The notes below the pieces were generated by a model that was not told where the DNA came from, ran no database searches, and saw only the letters and a list, made by a program, of their open reading frames with translations. The position numbers and the translations under genes are program-made. A stretch of DNA of 64,000 nucleotides, taken from positions 1 through 64,000 of the forward strand of contig NW_020167528.1 of NCBI RefSeq assembly GCF_001641265.1, written 5' to 3'. Of this stretch, positions 1-10,678 are shown in pieces (position 1 is the stretch's first letter; every line of letters starts with the position of its first letter). The stretch comes from Pseudogymnoascus destructans. Its lineage: Eukaryota > Ascomycota > Leotiomycetes > Thelebolales > Thelebolaceae.

Positions 1-830
1 CACACTCCCCACTCACGCTCCCTATTCACACTCCTCTCACTTACACTTCCCTCTCATTCACACCCCTCTCACTCACACCCCTCTCACTCACCCCTCTCTC
101 ACTCACGCCCCTCTCACTCACGCCCCTCTCACTCACCCCTCTCTCACTCACCCCTCTCTCATTCACCCTTCTCTCATTCACCCTTAAACCCTAACACTCT
201 CACTAACCCTTCAACCTTACCACTCTCACTCACGCTTCTCTACCCTCTCACTCACACTTCTCTACCCTCTCACCCACCCTTCCTTAACTCTCACTCACAC
301 TTCATCCCTACCACACTCCTTCACTATTCTCTCACTCACAATTCAACCATCCTTACTTCCCATTTCACCCTTATTCATTCCCCATTTACTCCCTAACCCT
401 AAACTCCCTGTTACCACCCTCTCACTTCCCCGTTTATCCCCCATACTATCCTCTCCCTTCCCATTTCCCCAACTCTCACTTCATCTTCAACCCTCTCTCA
501 CTTCCCACTTCACTTCCCACTCCACCTCCCCTCTCTCACTTCCTACTTCACTTCCCCTTTCCCTCCTCCCACTCTCCTTTAAACTCTACCACTCCCCGTT
601 TAACTCCCTTTCCCTCCTCCCACTCTCCCTTTAAACTCTACCACTCCCCGTTTAACTCCCTTTCCCTCCTCCCACTCTCCCTTTAAACTCTACCACTCCC
701 CATTTAACTCCCTCTCCCTACTTCCCATTTTACTTCTCGCTTCATTAAAACTCACTTCCTGTTCAAACCTCCCAACTCCCCATCTAACTGCCTCTCACTT
801 CCCATTTCACTCCCCGTTTCCCTTATATAA
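1..830. repeat. C/T-rich degenerate subtelomeric sequence
   Basis: Low-complexity DNA made of short variants of CTCTCACTCAC, then of longer units containing TTTAAACTCTACCACTCCCC (three near-identical copies of about 63 bp between roughly 585 and 710). No gene is visible. Strong C richness on this strand and scattered CCCTAA motifs fit telomere-associated sequence with the chromosome end to the left. The true telomere array is not in the window. Confidence 0.7.
391..402. repeat. Interstitial telomere-like motif CCCTAACCCTAA
   Basis: Two tandem copies of CCCTAA, the usual telomere unit of filamentous ascomycetes read on its C-rich strand. A second double copy lies at 1688-1700, and single CCCTAA motifs occur near 187 and 197. 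The C-rich strand reading left to right is the orientation expected for a left chromosome end. Confidence 0.6.
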
Positions 831-839
831 AACCCTATC

Positions 840-3540
840 AAAATTCCAAAAAACCCCATTACGTTCGTCTCATATAACTACCCTATTAACAATATTAAAC
901 CTTTTATTGACCCATCTTATTCCCAAAAATATATCTCGTCCATTATAATTACTGCCTTTATATAACCCCCCCCTCCATCACCCAAATTCAAAATTCGTCT
1001 CTCATTTTATCTCGTATCAAAATTCTGAATACGCCAGTCTTTTCCTCTCCAAAAATTACCCCTATAACATCCCTTCACCTCCCGTCACCCCAACTCAAAA
1101 ACACACCCCCCCCCCTACTTGACCGAAATCGAATTATCTCCCTTATTTAAACTTGTAATAAAATTCTGAAAACGCTATTTTGTAAGTCTCGTAAAACTAC
1201 TCTATTAACGATATTATTTTCGGATATATTTCCCTATCTTATTCCCAAAACTATATTCTCATCTGTTATAATTATTCCCTTATATATCCTACCCCCTATT
1301 CACATCAACTCGAAATTCGTCCCCCATTTCAACTCGTATCGAAATTCTGAAGAAGCCATTCTCTTCCGCTTGCAAAACTACCCTATTGACGATATCAAAC
1401 TATTCCTCTACAATGTCCCCTTACTTCCCCTCATTCCCATCAAAATAACTGCCGCCCCCCCCCCCCCCCCAAACTCAACTGAATTCGAAATTCGCCTTCC
1501 ATTTCACCTCGTATCAAAATTCCGAAGAAGCCATTCTCTTCCCCTTCAAAAACTACCCTATTAACGATATCGAACGCTCCTTATACATCACCTCTATCAT
1601 AACTTATAATACCTCACTCAATATATTTGCTGCCTTACCTTTGCCACCCGACGGAAATCGAAGTAACTCACCCATTTCAATTTGTAACCCTAACCCTAAA
1701 GACACCATTCTCTTCTCCTCGTATTTCTCGTCATTTCCTGATGTCGAACGATAAATTCTGTCTGTTGCTGCACATGTTATACTTGGGGATAAAAATCGGG
1801 TCTTCCTGGAACCCCCCCAAACCACCACCCGTCTAAATCCGGAATATCTCTCTCGTTTCAAATCGTATCAGAAATACGAAGATGCCATTCCCTTCCCCTT
1901 GCAATCCTCTTTTAATACCACCCTCGAACGATAAATTCTGTTGCTTACTGCAAAACTTATTGCTCTCCTTATACCTGCCCCCCCACCCATTGCCAGTCGT
2001 CTAAATCCGAAATAACTCTCTCGTTTCAAATCATATCAAAATTATGAAGACGCTATTTTGTTCCCCTCCAAATTCTCTTTCAGACGTGATGCCGAACGAT
2101 AAATTCGGCCGCCTATTGCAATACTTATAGCCCCTCATCTGACATACCCTCCTCCCCCCTTCCGCCTGACCATATCCGGAATATCTCCACCGTTTTAATT
2201 CGTATCAAAAATCGGAGGACGCCATTTGATTCCCCTTGTAATTCTCTATCATTGACGATGACGAACGTTAAGATCGGGTTGTCGCTTCAAAAGTTATCAC
2301 CCCTCAAGAACTATGCCTCCCTTCCACCCCCTGTCACCTACCACCCACCAAAATCCGAAATAACCAACCCAATTTGAATCGTACTGAAATTCAGAGTACG
2401 CCATTTTATTCCTCTTGAAACGCGCTTCAATTTGCCGTGTTGAACGTTAGATTCCGTCTGTCGATTGAGAAGTTATTGGCCTTCGAAAATTAAGGTCCAC
2501 TGGCCCCCTTGCCACCAACCATCCGTTTAAATCCGCAATAACTAACTCACTTCTACTCGTATTAGAAATCGGAGGACGCCATTTTCTTCCCCTTGTAAAT
2601 CTCTTTGAATTACGACATCGAACGTTACGCCTTGCCTCTCGGTCCGGGTTTTATACCACTTCCCGTTCCATGCCCTCTTCTTCTTAATCACCCATCGAAA
2701 TCCGTTATAACACAATCATTTCAACTCGTATCAAAAATCGGAGGAGGCCATTCGATTCTGCTTGCAATTATCTTTCAATGGCGCTATCGAACGTTGAGTT
2801 CTGCGCACCGCTGCAAAAGTTATACCACGTCTCATATGTACAACCCCACCCACTGCTGCCCGTCTAAATCATAAATATCTTCACCATTTTAACTCGGATC
2901 ACAAATCGGGATACGCCATTCGATTCCCATTGTAAATCTCTTCCATTAACGATGCCGACCGTTAAGTTTCGGCCGTCGCTGCAAAAGTTGGAATCCTTCT
3001 CACATGTTGCCATGGGGCCCCATTTCCTGGGCCCGGCCCAACAAATCCGAAATAACTTACTTGTTTCAAGCCGTATCAAAAATCGTAAGAGGCCATTCGA
3101 TTCCTCTTGTAAATCTCTTTCAATGACGATACCGAACGTTAGCTTTCGACCGTAGCTGCAAAAGTTATAATCCTTCAAAGTAGGTGCTCCACCACACCCA
3201 CTGATGCCCCAGCGAAATCTGCAATATCTCACCCGTCTCAACTCATATCACAAATCGGAGGACGTCATTTGATTCGTCTTGCAAATCTCTTTTATTAACG
3301 CCATCGAACGCACCGTCTGCATGCTGCGTCAGGTTCTTACAATCCATCCTATAACATGCCCCCCCCAACCACCCCTCCCATGCATCGCCCGACTAGAACC
3401 GGAATGTCTCCACCATCTGAAGTCTGATCAACAATCAGAGTACGTCAATTTGTTCCCCTTGCAAAGCTGCACAAGAGACGTCAGCGAACATTTACATCGG
3501 TCGCGAGGCTGTCAACTTACAGTCCTTGCAAGAACGTGAG
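840..3540. repeat. Subtelomeric satellite block A, units of about 172 bp
   Basis: A degenerate tandem array. A recurring core (GACGCCATT followed by TTCCCCTTG, then a CGATATCGAACG-like stretch, TGCAAAAGTTAT and a poly-C run) appears near 1350, 1529, 1702, 1880, 2046, 2217, 2397, 2575, 2745, 2912, 3090, 3260 and 3440. Spacing is about 166-180 bp. ORFs inside are short and unrelated to each other, so I see no coding function. The same array, unit for unit, returns at 10571-10678 and 12348-14180. Confidence 0.85.
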
Positions 3541-3568
3541 TTCGAAAATGGGCCATGGGACAAGCTCC

Positions 3569-4602
3569 CTACTCCTCCTCACCTGGCTGCCAGTTGCTCT
3601 GCTTCGTGAAGAAGACGCAGGAGTAGCGCGTGCCCTCGAAGGGTGCGATCCAGTGCTCGAGGACTGCAGAGCGGAACAGGACAACATCCCCTGGCTGGAA
3701 GGGAATCTTATAACCAAGGGCTGGCAGGCACAGCTCCCCTCCTTCGAACTCTCCAAAGCAGGCCATCGCAACCCAGCCATCCAGCACATCGTGGTTGTCC
3801 TTGTGTGGCCCAACCTGGGCGTTTATCAGGATCGCGAGGCAGTGCCAGCAGCTCCTGTTGCTGAACTTGAAGACCTCCAGCTCAGGCGTGGCTGCACACT
3901 CGCGGAGGTAGTTCTGCCTGTACTGCTCGTAGGCCCTGGGATCGATCTCCTGGAAGAGCCTCCCAATGGTCTGCGCGAGGGGGGCCATCTTCTTGTAGAG
4001 GGCCAGGGTGGCCCCGAAGCCATTTCCAGTCCTGCGCATGTCAGAGCAGATGGTGGGAGGCGAATTTGTCTGGCCTGTGGCGTGCCACAACCCAAGGTGG
4101 TAGACTCCCCACTTCTTCCCTCGCGCTCAGCCTTCCTGGCCTGCTCCATCTCGTGCCTCTTGTCACTGCTGGGCTTGGGGGGTGGCGCGAGCTCCGTGTA
4201 CTGCTCAATGGCACCAGCCATGAGGCGGCAGAGGTCCTTGTTCCTGTCCGGGAGGCTCAGCCCCCCCCTCATGTAGACGAGGAGCTGCTCTGGGTCCTTG
4301 TCAGCAGAGTTGAAGACGGTGACGGGCTGGATGTCGAGGCCATCCTTCCCACCATCCTTGGGGATGCCCTGGAGCAGCGTGAGGTGCTTGCTGAGCTCGA
4401 GGCCCTGCTCCAGTGTGGTGGTGACCTTGGGGTTGGGTGGCGTGATGAGGTTGGTCCAGGCGAGGTCTGTGGTGATGACCCGGGCATTGCCGCGGAACTT
4501 GGCCTTCCAGTTATGGGAGAACTCCCTCCTCTCCTTCCACTCATATGGCGAGTGGGCTGTGTGGTGCTGGTGGCGCTTCTGGATGGAGGGTACTGGTGGC
4601 AT
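3569..4602 (-). CDS. TET/JBP-like 2-oxoglutarate/Fe(II) dioxygenase, one frameshift
   Basis: Leftward ORF starting with an ATG at 4602. It runs about 165 codons in one frame, then continues in a neighbouring frame from about 4110 to the TAG at 3569. The second part shows the double-stranded beta-helix signature of 2OG dioxygenases: an HxD pair (PHKDNHDV, about 3795-3812), GGELCLP, PGDVVLFRS, the distal iron His (LEHW) and a 2OG-binding Arg (GTRYS). This layout matches fungal TET/JBP-type proteins, which oxidise thymine or 5-methylcytosine in DNA. The family is known in fungi, often near transposons. Which base it would oxidise here is not readable. The frame change near 4105-4120 (a G/A-rich stretch) is a single-base slip, either a real mutation or a sequence error. 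The ORF is GC-rich like the helicase gene upstream of it and sits close to the chromosome end. Confidence 0.7.
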
Positions 4603-4608
4603 GGTGTC

Positions 4609-5068
4609 GCGAGCTCAGGTCTTGATGGTACCTCACTATAAGATGGTATAGTCTAGGATCCCCAAAGGCAGATGACACAGGATGGTGTGCCCCTCTTGAC
4701 ACTCGAGACTGAGCTGTGTGCTGGCGTGAAGAAAGCGTGGAAAAATGTTGGGTGGTTGTTGCGCGAGCTCAGGTTTTGATGGTACCTCACTATAAGATGG
4801 TATAGTCTAGGATCCCCAAAGACAGATGACACAAGATGGTGTGCCCCTCTGCCACTCGAGACTGAGCTGTGTGCTGGCGTGAAGAAAGTGTGAAGAAATG
4901 TTGGGTGGTTGTTGCGCGAGCTCAGGTTTTGATGGTACCTCACTATAAGATGGTATAGTCTAGGATCCCCAAAGACAGATGACACAAGATGGTGTGCCCC
5001 TCTGCCACTCGAGACTGAGCTGTGTGCTGGCGTGAAGAAAGTGTGAAGAAATGTTGGGTGGTTGCCGC
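4609..5068. repeat. Three tandem copies of a 153-154-bp unit
   Basis: The landmark GGTACCTCACTATAAGATGG starts at 4627, 4781 and 4934, a period of 154 then 153 bp. Copies 2 and 3 are almost identical and copy 1 is slightly diverged. The array begins directly upstream of the dioxygenase start codon, so it forms that gene's upstream region, with the helicase gene ending on its other side. Confidence 0.9.
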
Positions 5069-5908
5069 GCGAGAAGGAAAAAATGTGTAAAGGACTAAGT
5101 TTGGACTTGACGGTAGAAGTTCTGATATAGACTGAGACGAGCCACGCCCGCTAGCTGCGTGGCAACTCACATGACTGACCACCCCATCAAAATTGGGTTG
5201 AAAAAAAAAAAACGTCGAGATCCGAGGCCGGGAGGAGCATGGCTGCGTTCGTCTGGGCGAGGGCTACGCAGTTACATGAAAAGGGGGATGGATTTGATGG
5301 CATCTCGCTAAGAAAATGGCGATCTCGGTTAAAAAATGCCCCATCTTCTAACCCTGGTCGGGAGAGGCCATGGCAGTGGTGTGGACATGGGAGTTGCATG
5401 TTGGGATTCGTCCTTGCCAGTCTCACCTGGGTATGTAATTATAAGATAATCGTACGAGTATCAGAACTAGAGTATTGCCTCGAAATATCCCAAGGGCTAG
5501 TCTGGTATTCGAGCTATGGGGGTCTATAAACGCTTCCGATTAATTGGGGGTGATGGGGAGGGGGCAGCCCATGCCCTAAACATAGCAACGATCAATGTTC
5601 GGGAGTGTCACAACCAAACGCGGTTAGGCGAAAACCTTAAAAAGATGTCAACCCTACATCTCGAGTTGACGTTTAATATACAGCTTATATTGCTGTAATA
5701 AGATCATATGTATTGGCGGTATGTGTCATCGTCAGTAATTTAATGCAGTTCATATCTCGTCGAGGAGTGTGATTATTATAATCCGTTCCAATTTATTTAA
5801 ATTGCAGAGAATAATATTTCTCAACTCACGACATAATTAATATGGCTCTATGGCTACAGTCTATATTATAAATACATGGCGCTACCAGTCGAACACCCAT
5901 TCGCTAGT
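5069..5908. other. Gap without a recognisable gene
   Basis: Between the 153-bp repeats and the helicase stop codon. It contains short ORFs in several frames without domain motifs or codon-like periodicity. GC content drops toward 5900, as expected of the 3' flank of the helicase gene. I see no RNA gene or transposon end here. Confidence 0.5.
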
Positions 5909-8900
5909 TTAATATGCCTCGAACTCGAGCAGCGCTGCTGCTGCGATCTTTACCCCCCAGATGCCCTTCCCACCTGCAAACTCGGCCACCTGCCCACACC
6001 ATGACAGGAACACATCCACGTCATTGAACGCCCCTGCTGCCCCTGCCCTCACTGCCTGCTCGCCGAACCTCTCCTGCAGCCACTGTTCGCCCCCAGTCTT
6101 GTGGAACACGCCGTAGCAGAGCGGCATCACGATGTCTGCGTACCTGCACTGCTCGAGGCCACTGGCCGGGTCTGCACGTTGACAGACCGACTGTGGGTTG
6201 TAGCACCAGTAGCACGCCGCGAAAGCTGAGATCCATGGCCCGCGGCCCTGCCCCCTCCTTCTGGCCTGGTCGCGCGCCCTGAAGAAGTCGAACCGCTGGT
6301 GGCACTTGGTGAACTGGTGGTCCCACTGCTCCCCGAGCCCTCGACAGAGCAGGCACGTCCCCTTCACGGTGAGGAGGTCCTCCTTGTAGCGGCTGAGCTC
6401 GAGGTATGCCAAACGCCGCTTCTCGTGGATGGCTGCACTCCCTGTGTGCGGCATTGCCTCTGTGGCATCGTCACGGGGCACGTGTGATGGGCTGGGGCCA
6501 CTGCTGCAGACATCGCACGCCACATCATCCCTGGTGCCATCGCACTGCCGAAGCTCTAATGCCTCATCGAGGTGCGCACTCAGACACGTGCGCCTGCACT
6601 CCCGGCCTTCGAGGTAGCGGTAGAGTGCCCTCGTCTCGACATCCATACCGGCGTTGCCCGCCTGCGACTGCCACTTGTGCGGCAGGAGCACGGCTGAGTA
6701 TGCCTCCCTCCCATCGCGCCCAGCCCGACCGGACTCCTGCGCAAAGTCGACGAGGGAGCGTGGCTCGTCCAGGTGCATGACGAGCCGGACATATGGGTAG
6801 TCGAAGCCGGCGCTAAGGGCCGACGTCGCCACAATGTATGGCAGCTCGGGTGTTGTGAGCCACGTCCTGAGCAGCTCCTGCTTCTCCTCTGCCGTGCCGG
6901 CCATCGCGGTGTAGACCGGGCAGCGGAGCAGGCTGCCCAGGTCCTGTGCCTCCTCCCGTGTCCGCACGTAGAGTATGATCTTGTCTCGGGTCTGGTCGAG
7001 CAGCCCGCTCGCCCGCCACGCGTCCCTGGCCCTCCGCGCGCCCTCTTCTAGCAGGCTCCCCTGCCCTGTGGCCCGCTGCACGAGGTACGAGAGGTTCCGC
7101 CTGTTCGTTGAGGCCCGCACGACCTTTGGCTTCACGAGGTTGTTCTGCCTCTCGAACGCGGCCTGTAGCATTGGCGGCAGGGTGGCCGTCAGGTAGACGA
7201 ACTGCGTGCGCACGCTGCGGATGAGGGCGAGGTCGGCCATGGCGTGACGGTACTCGGACGCCGTGATTGTGAGGTGCGCCTCGTCTATCACGACGTGGCC
7301 GAGCTGCTGCGTCGCGGCCAGCCTGTGCGCATACGCCCGGAACTGAGACGTGCTCGCGGCCTCGACCGTGACGAACACCAGCGGTGCGTCCCGCTCCTCG
7401 CCCGGGGCCCACACGAGGTGGTCTATCCCGAGCTCCTGCACACGCCGCAGCAGGTCGCCACGCAGGGACACGAGCGGCAGCACGAGGATCGTCACGCCCG
7501 CATCAGGCAGGACACAGGGCAGCATGAACAGCAGGCTCTTCCCCTCGCCGGTGCCCAGGATGACGACGACCTGCTCCGTCCATGACATGACGACCGTCAT
7601 CGCCCGCTCCTGTGCGGCCGACTTCCACTGCAGCTTGTCGTCGTGGTAGAGCCCCCTCGCGCACTTCAGCAGGGCTGCAGCAGACCACCTCTTCCGCGGC
7701 CGGTGCACGCCCACGGCAATCCTCTTCAGCATCCGCGGCCTGTCGGACCCTGCCACCTCTGCCGCCTCGCGCTTCCTCTTCCCTGCTGCTGCGACCGCAT
7801 CCCCGAGCACCGTGTCGAGATCCCACAGCCCCCTCCACAGGGATGACGCGCGCAGGTTCCGACGGATGAGGCCATCCCACACATTCCCAAAGTTCGCGTT
7901 CAGCTGGTTCGCGTAGCTGCGGTTCACCACCCGCGTGCTGTGGTTCCGCTGCCTCGTCATGGTCCGGATGTCATCCTCCATCTCCTCTGCATCCTCATCG
8001 TCGTCGTCGGCCCCGATGCCCTCGAAGCACGCAAGGTCGCCCGCAAACTTGGTCTTCACAATGTTGACCGTCATCTGGCGCCAGTTGGCGATGTGCAGCC
8101 GTGGCACCTTGGCCCGCACGCACGCCTGCTCCATGCACCGCGTCAGCCGGTTGTCGGCCCACACGGCCCCGTCCTTCCACCACAGGTACGCGGACATGAT
8201 TGCGCGTGGGGAGGACTGGCGCAGGAAGGCCTGGCGGAGCGGCACGACGTAGACGAGGTAGTCCAGCAGGAGGTCTCCGATGGCGGCTGGCAGGAAGCGG
8301 ATGTTGTCCTTGAACCTGCCCGTCTGCTGCTGGCCCTTGTGGTAGGTGGTGTGCAGCATCACGAGCCCGTGCTTGAGGTAGACGCTACGCCTCCGCTGCG
8401 TGTTGCGCCAGGTGAGGGAGAACAGCTCGCTCTCGCGCAGCAGCTGGCCCGAGGCCATGTGGATGAGGACGAGGAGCCGCTTGAGGAACTCGTCAGCGAC
8501 GGCCTCGTACTGGTCGATGGCCTTCTGTCGCCACATGACCCTCGTGACCCCTGCATCAGCCTCTCCATCCTCTCCATCCTCAGCAGTAGGTGCAGCAGTG
8601 GTGTCGAGGAATGACGCTCGGAGTGACTGCGACTCCCGTATGACATTGCGCAGTGAGCCCGCGAGCGGCTTCAGCAGTGCCGCGTTCTCCCGGTGCTCGC
8701 CAAAGTGCCAGCTAAAGTTGTCGGCGTCGAGGTTGTCCTTGAGTGCCCACGCGCGCATCCGTGGCAGGCCCGCTGCGCCAAACATGAGCTCGCCGTGCAG
8801 CAGATGCTGCGCCTGCCTGAACTCCGACAGCAGCAGCTGCTGCACCTCGTCCATGTTCAGGTCGACGTCCCTGTAGGTGAGGATCTGCTCGTCCTCGTCC

Positions 8901-10368
8901 CAGTGCGCCTGGTGCGAGCCCACTCCGTCCTTCGACACCGCGAACAGCAGCAGGCGCCAGCCCAGTATCTCGCCCATGGGCGTCTCCGTGTCCGGCCGCA
9001 GGTACTGCTCGCAGATGCTGTTGATGTGCTCGAGCGTGCTGCCGGCGCCCGACCTCTCGAGGTATGCGGCCGTGCTGAAGATGAGCAGCTGCACAGCCCA
9101 GATCAGGCCGGACAGGCAGCTGTTGAAGTTGCCCGGCTCCTTCCACGACTTGGTGCGTGGCTTGACGCTCAGCATCGCGCAGAAGCTGAGGAGCGGCGAG
9201 CTGAAGCGGTCGCCGCCGAACTCGTGGCAGACGAGGGCCATGCAGAGGGATCGGAGGGCGTCGTTCAGCGCTAAGCGGTCTCCGTCGGCAGCGCACTCCA
9301 GGGCGGCCTCCCAAGCTGTCGTCTGCTCGTCCGTCAGCCGGATCCGGTCCTCGGGGCGCCTGCCCTGGTCCGCGCTCAGAGGTGGCGTGAAGTGGCTGCC
9401 GCAGTAGGCGACGCGGTAGCAGTACGCCATGAACTGCTTCCAGTACCCAAAGTTTGTGCGCAGTGTGGATGGCTCCTTCTTGGGGTCGAAGCCGCGCACC
9501 CTGCCTGCCCTGCAACTGGCTGGTGCCGATGAGGTAGGGGCGCCATGGAAGCGGCTCAGCGCGAGCTGCCTCGGCCACGTCAGCATGCAGTCCGGCCCGT
9601 CGAAGCACCAGCCGTGCACCTCAGCGAGGATCTCGTCCATGACCTCGAGCATCAGGAACAGCTCGGGCTCTCCCTCATCTGCGCTCTTCGGCAGCGCAAA
9701 GGAGGCGTGCATCTCGTCCTTCTCTAGGCCCCGCACGTGGTTCTCGATGCCAGTCCGCCTCAGCCACGGGACCGCAGCCGAGGGGTGGCTGTCGAAGCCG
9801 TGCACCTTGTTGCCCTCCGTCTTGATGTCGTCCGCTACCATGGTCGCGTCCGCGTCGGCCAGGTCGAAGAAGGCCTGCTCCTGCGGCTCGAGGGCGATGG
9901 CGGCAGTAGCTGCGTCCCCTTCCGCCCTGTCGTCGTCTGTAACCACAAAGTACCGGACATGCTCGGTCTTTGCGAAGAAGGTCTGCACCGTGCATCTCTG
10001 CCACGCGCCACCCTCACTCTGCTGCGACGGCTTCTGCCCGTGCTCCCGGGACACGTGCGCCCTGATGGCCGGCCCGGACCGGGTCAGGGCGGCCGGCCGT
10101 CGTCGCAGAGGATGCAGGAGAATGCCGGATGGCGGCGCAGTCCCTCGATGGCGATGCAGGGCTGGTCTGGCAGGGCGACCTGTCCCGGGGGCCGCAGCTC
10201 ATGCGTCGCGAAGAGGTCGAGCAGGGTGCGCAGCTCCGGCCCCTTGAGGTCGTGGGGTGGGTGCCTCAGGTGCCACTCCTGGCTGGCGCGCGCGGGCATG
10301 AGGCAGGTCCCGCAGTCGCGGCAGAGCAGCACCCCGTGAGTTGCGAGGTAGGAGAAGCTGGCCGCCAT
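5909..10368 (-). CDS. DUF3505 / tyrosine-recombinase-like / RecQ helicase fusion (telomere-linked helicase type)
   Basis: A GC-rich gene of about 1,480 codons, transcribed toward the chromosome end. The likely start is the ATG at 10368, giving a short zinc-finger region (CRDCG, later CILC and HVSREH) of the DUF3505 type. The frame slips once near 10085, then a single 1,381-codon frame follows. Counting from its first codon at 10054, residues about 535-715 carry a tyrosine-recombinase pattern: LLRESEL (box I Arg), TYHKGQ (Lys hairpin), NWRQM (box II Arg) and NHSTRVVNRSYA (His and candidate Tyr). The helicase follows: GTGEGKS (Walker A, about 835), DEAH (about 923), TATLPP and QESGRAGRDG (motif VI, about 1105). 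After it come Cys-rich segments (CLLC, CYWC) of unknown role. Subtelomeric RecQ-like genes are a known fungal class; activity as helicase or recombinase is inferred. The frameshift may be mutation or sequence error. Confidence 0.8.
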
Positions 10369-10570
10369 CCTTCCCTTGCGCGAGCGGTGTGTGTGCGCTA
10401 TTCGCCCTTCGTTGCATGCTCTGTATGCGTGCTTGATGCGCCTGCGCCGTCCCGGGGGTCTCCCAATTTGCTGCACAATAATCGCTCCACAATGGCCCGT
10501 GCGCGCGCGAGCGACAGGGGTCGCTCGCGTGGGGATTCCCAATTTGCACTACAGATACGGCCGCTTCTAG

Positions 10571-10678
10571 GGGTAGAAGCCATTCTTTTCCTCTCCAATA
10601 ATTACCCCTATAACGACACTCTACAACATCCCTTCACCTCCCGTCACCCCAACTCAAACCACTACCCCCCCCCCTAAC
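10571..10678. repeat. Satellite block B, first part (left of hAT insertion)
   Basis: Matches positions of about 1035-1130 in satellite block A, including the poly-C run. Its last eight bases, CCCCTAAC at 10671-10678, are the left target-site duplication of the hAT element. The array resumes at 12348 with the same eight bases. The preceding 10369-10570 is the upstream region of the helicase gene and shows no other feature. Confidence 0.85.

Noticed and set aside
840..3540. Short ORFs (60-125 codons) in the satellite blocks
   Set aside because: They differ from unit to unit in frame and sequence and have no consistent product.
3536..4641. Plus-strand ORFs of 246 and 191 codons over the dioxygenase
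   Set aside because: The minus strand carries the recognisable dioxygenase motifs; the plus frames show only mirror composition.
7940..8614. Long plus-strand ORF opposite the helicase gene, and several similar ORFs between 6299 and 10677
   Set aside because: They are antisense shadows of a very GC-rich coding region, with Arg/Pro/Ala-rich composition and no motifs.
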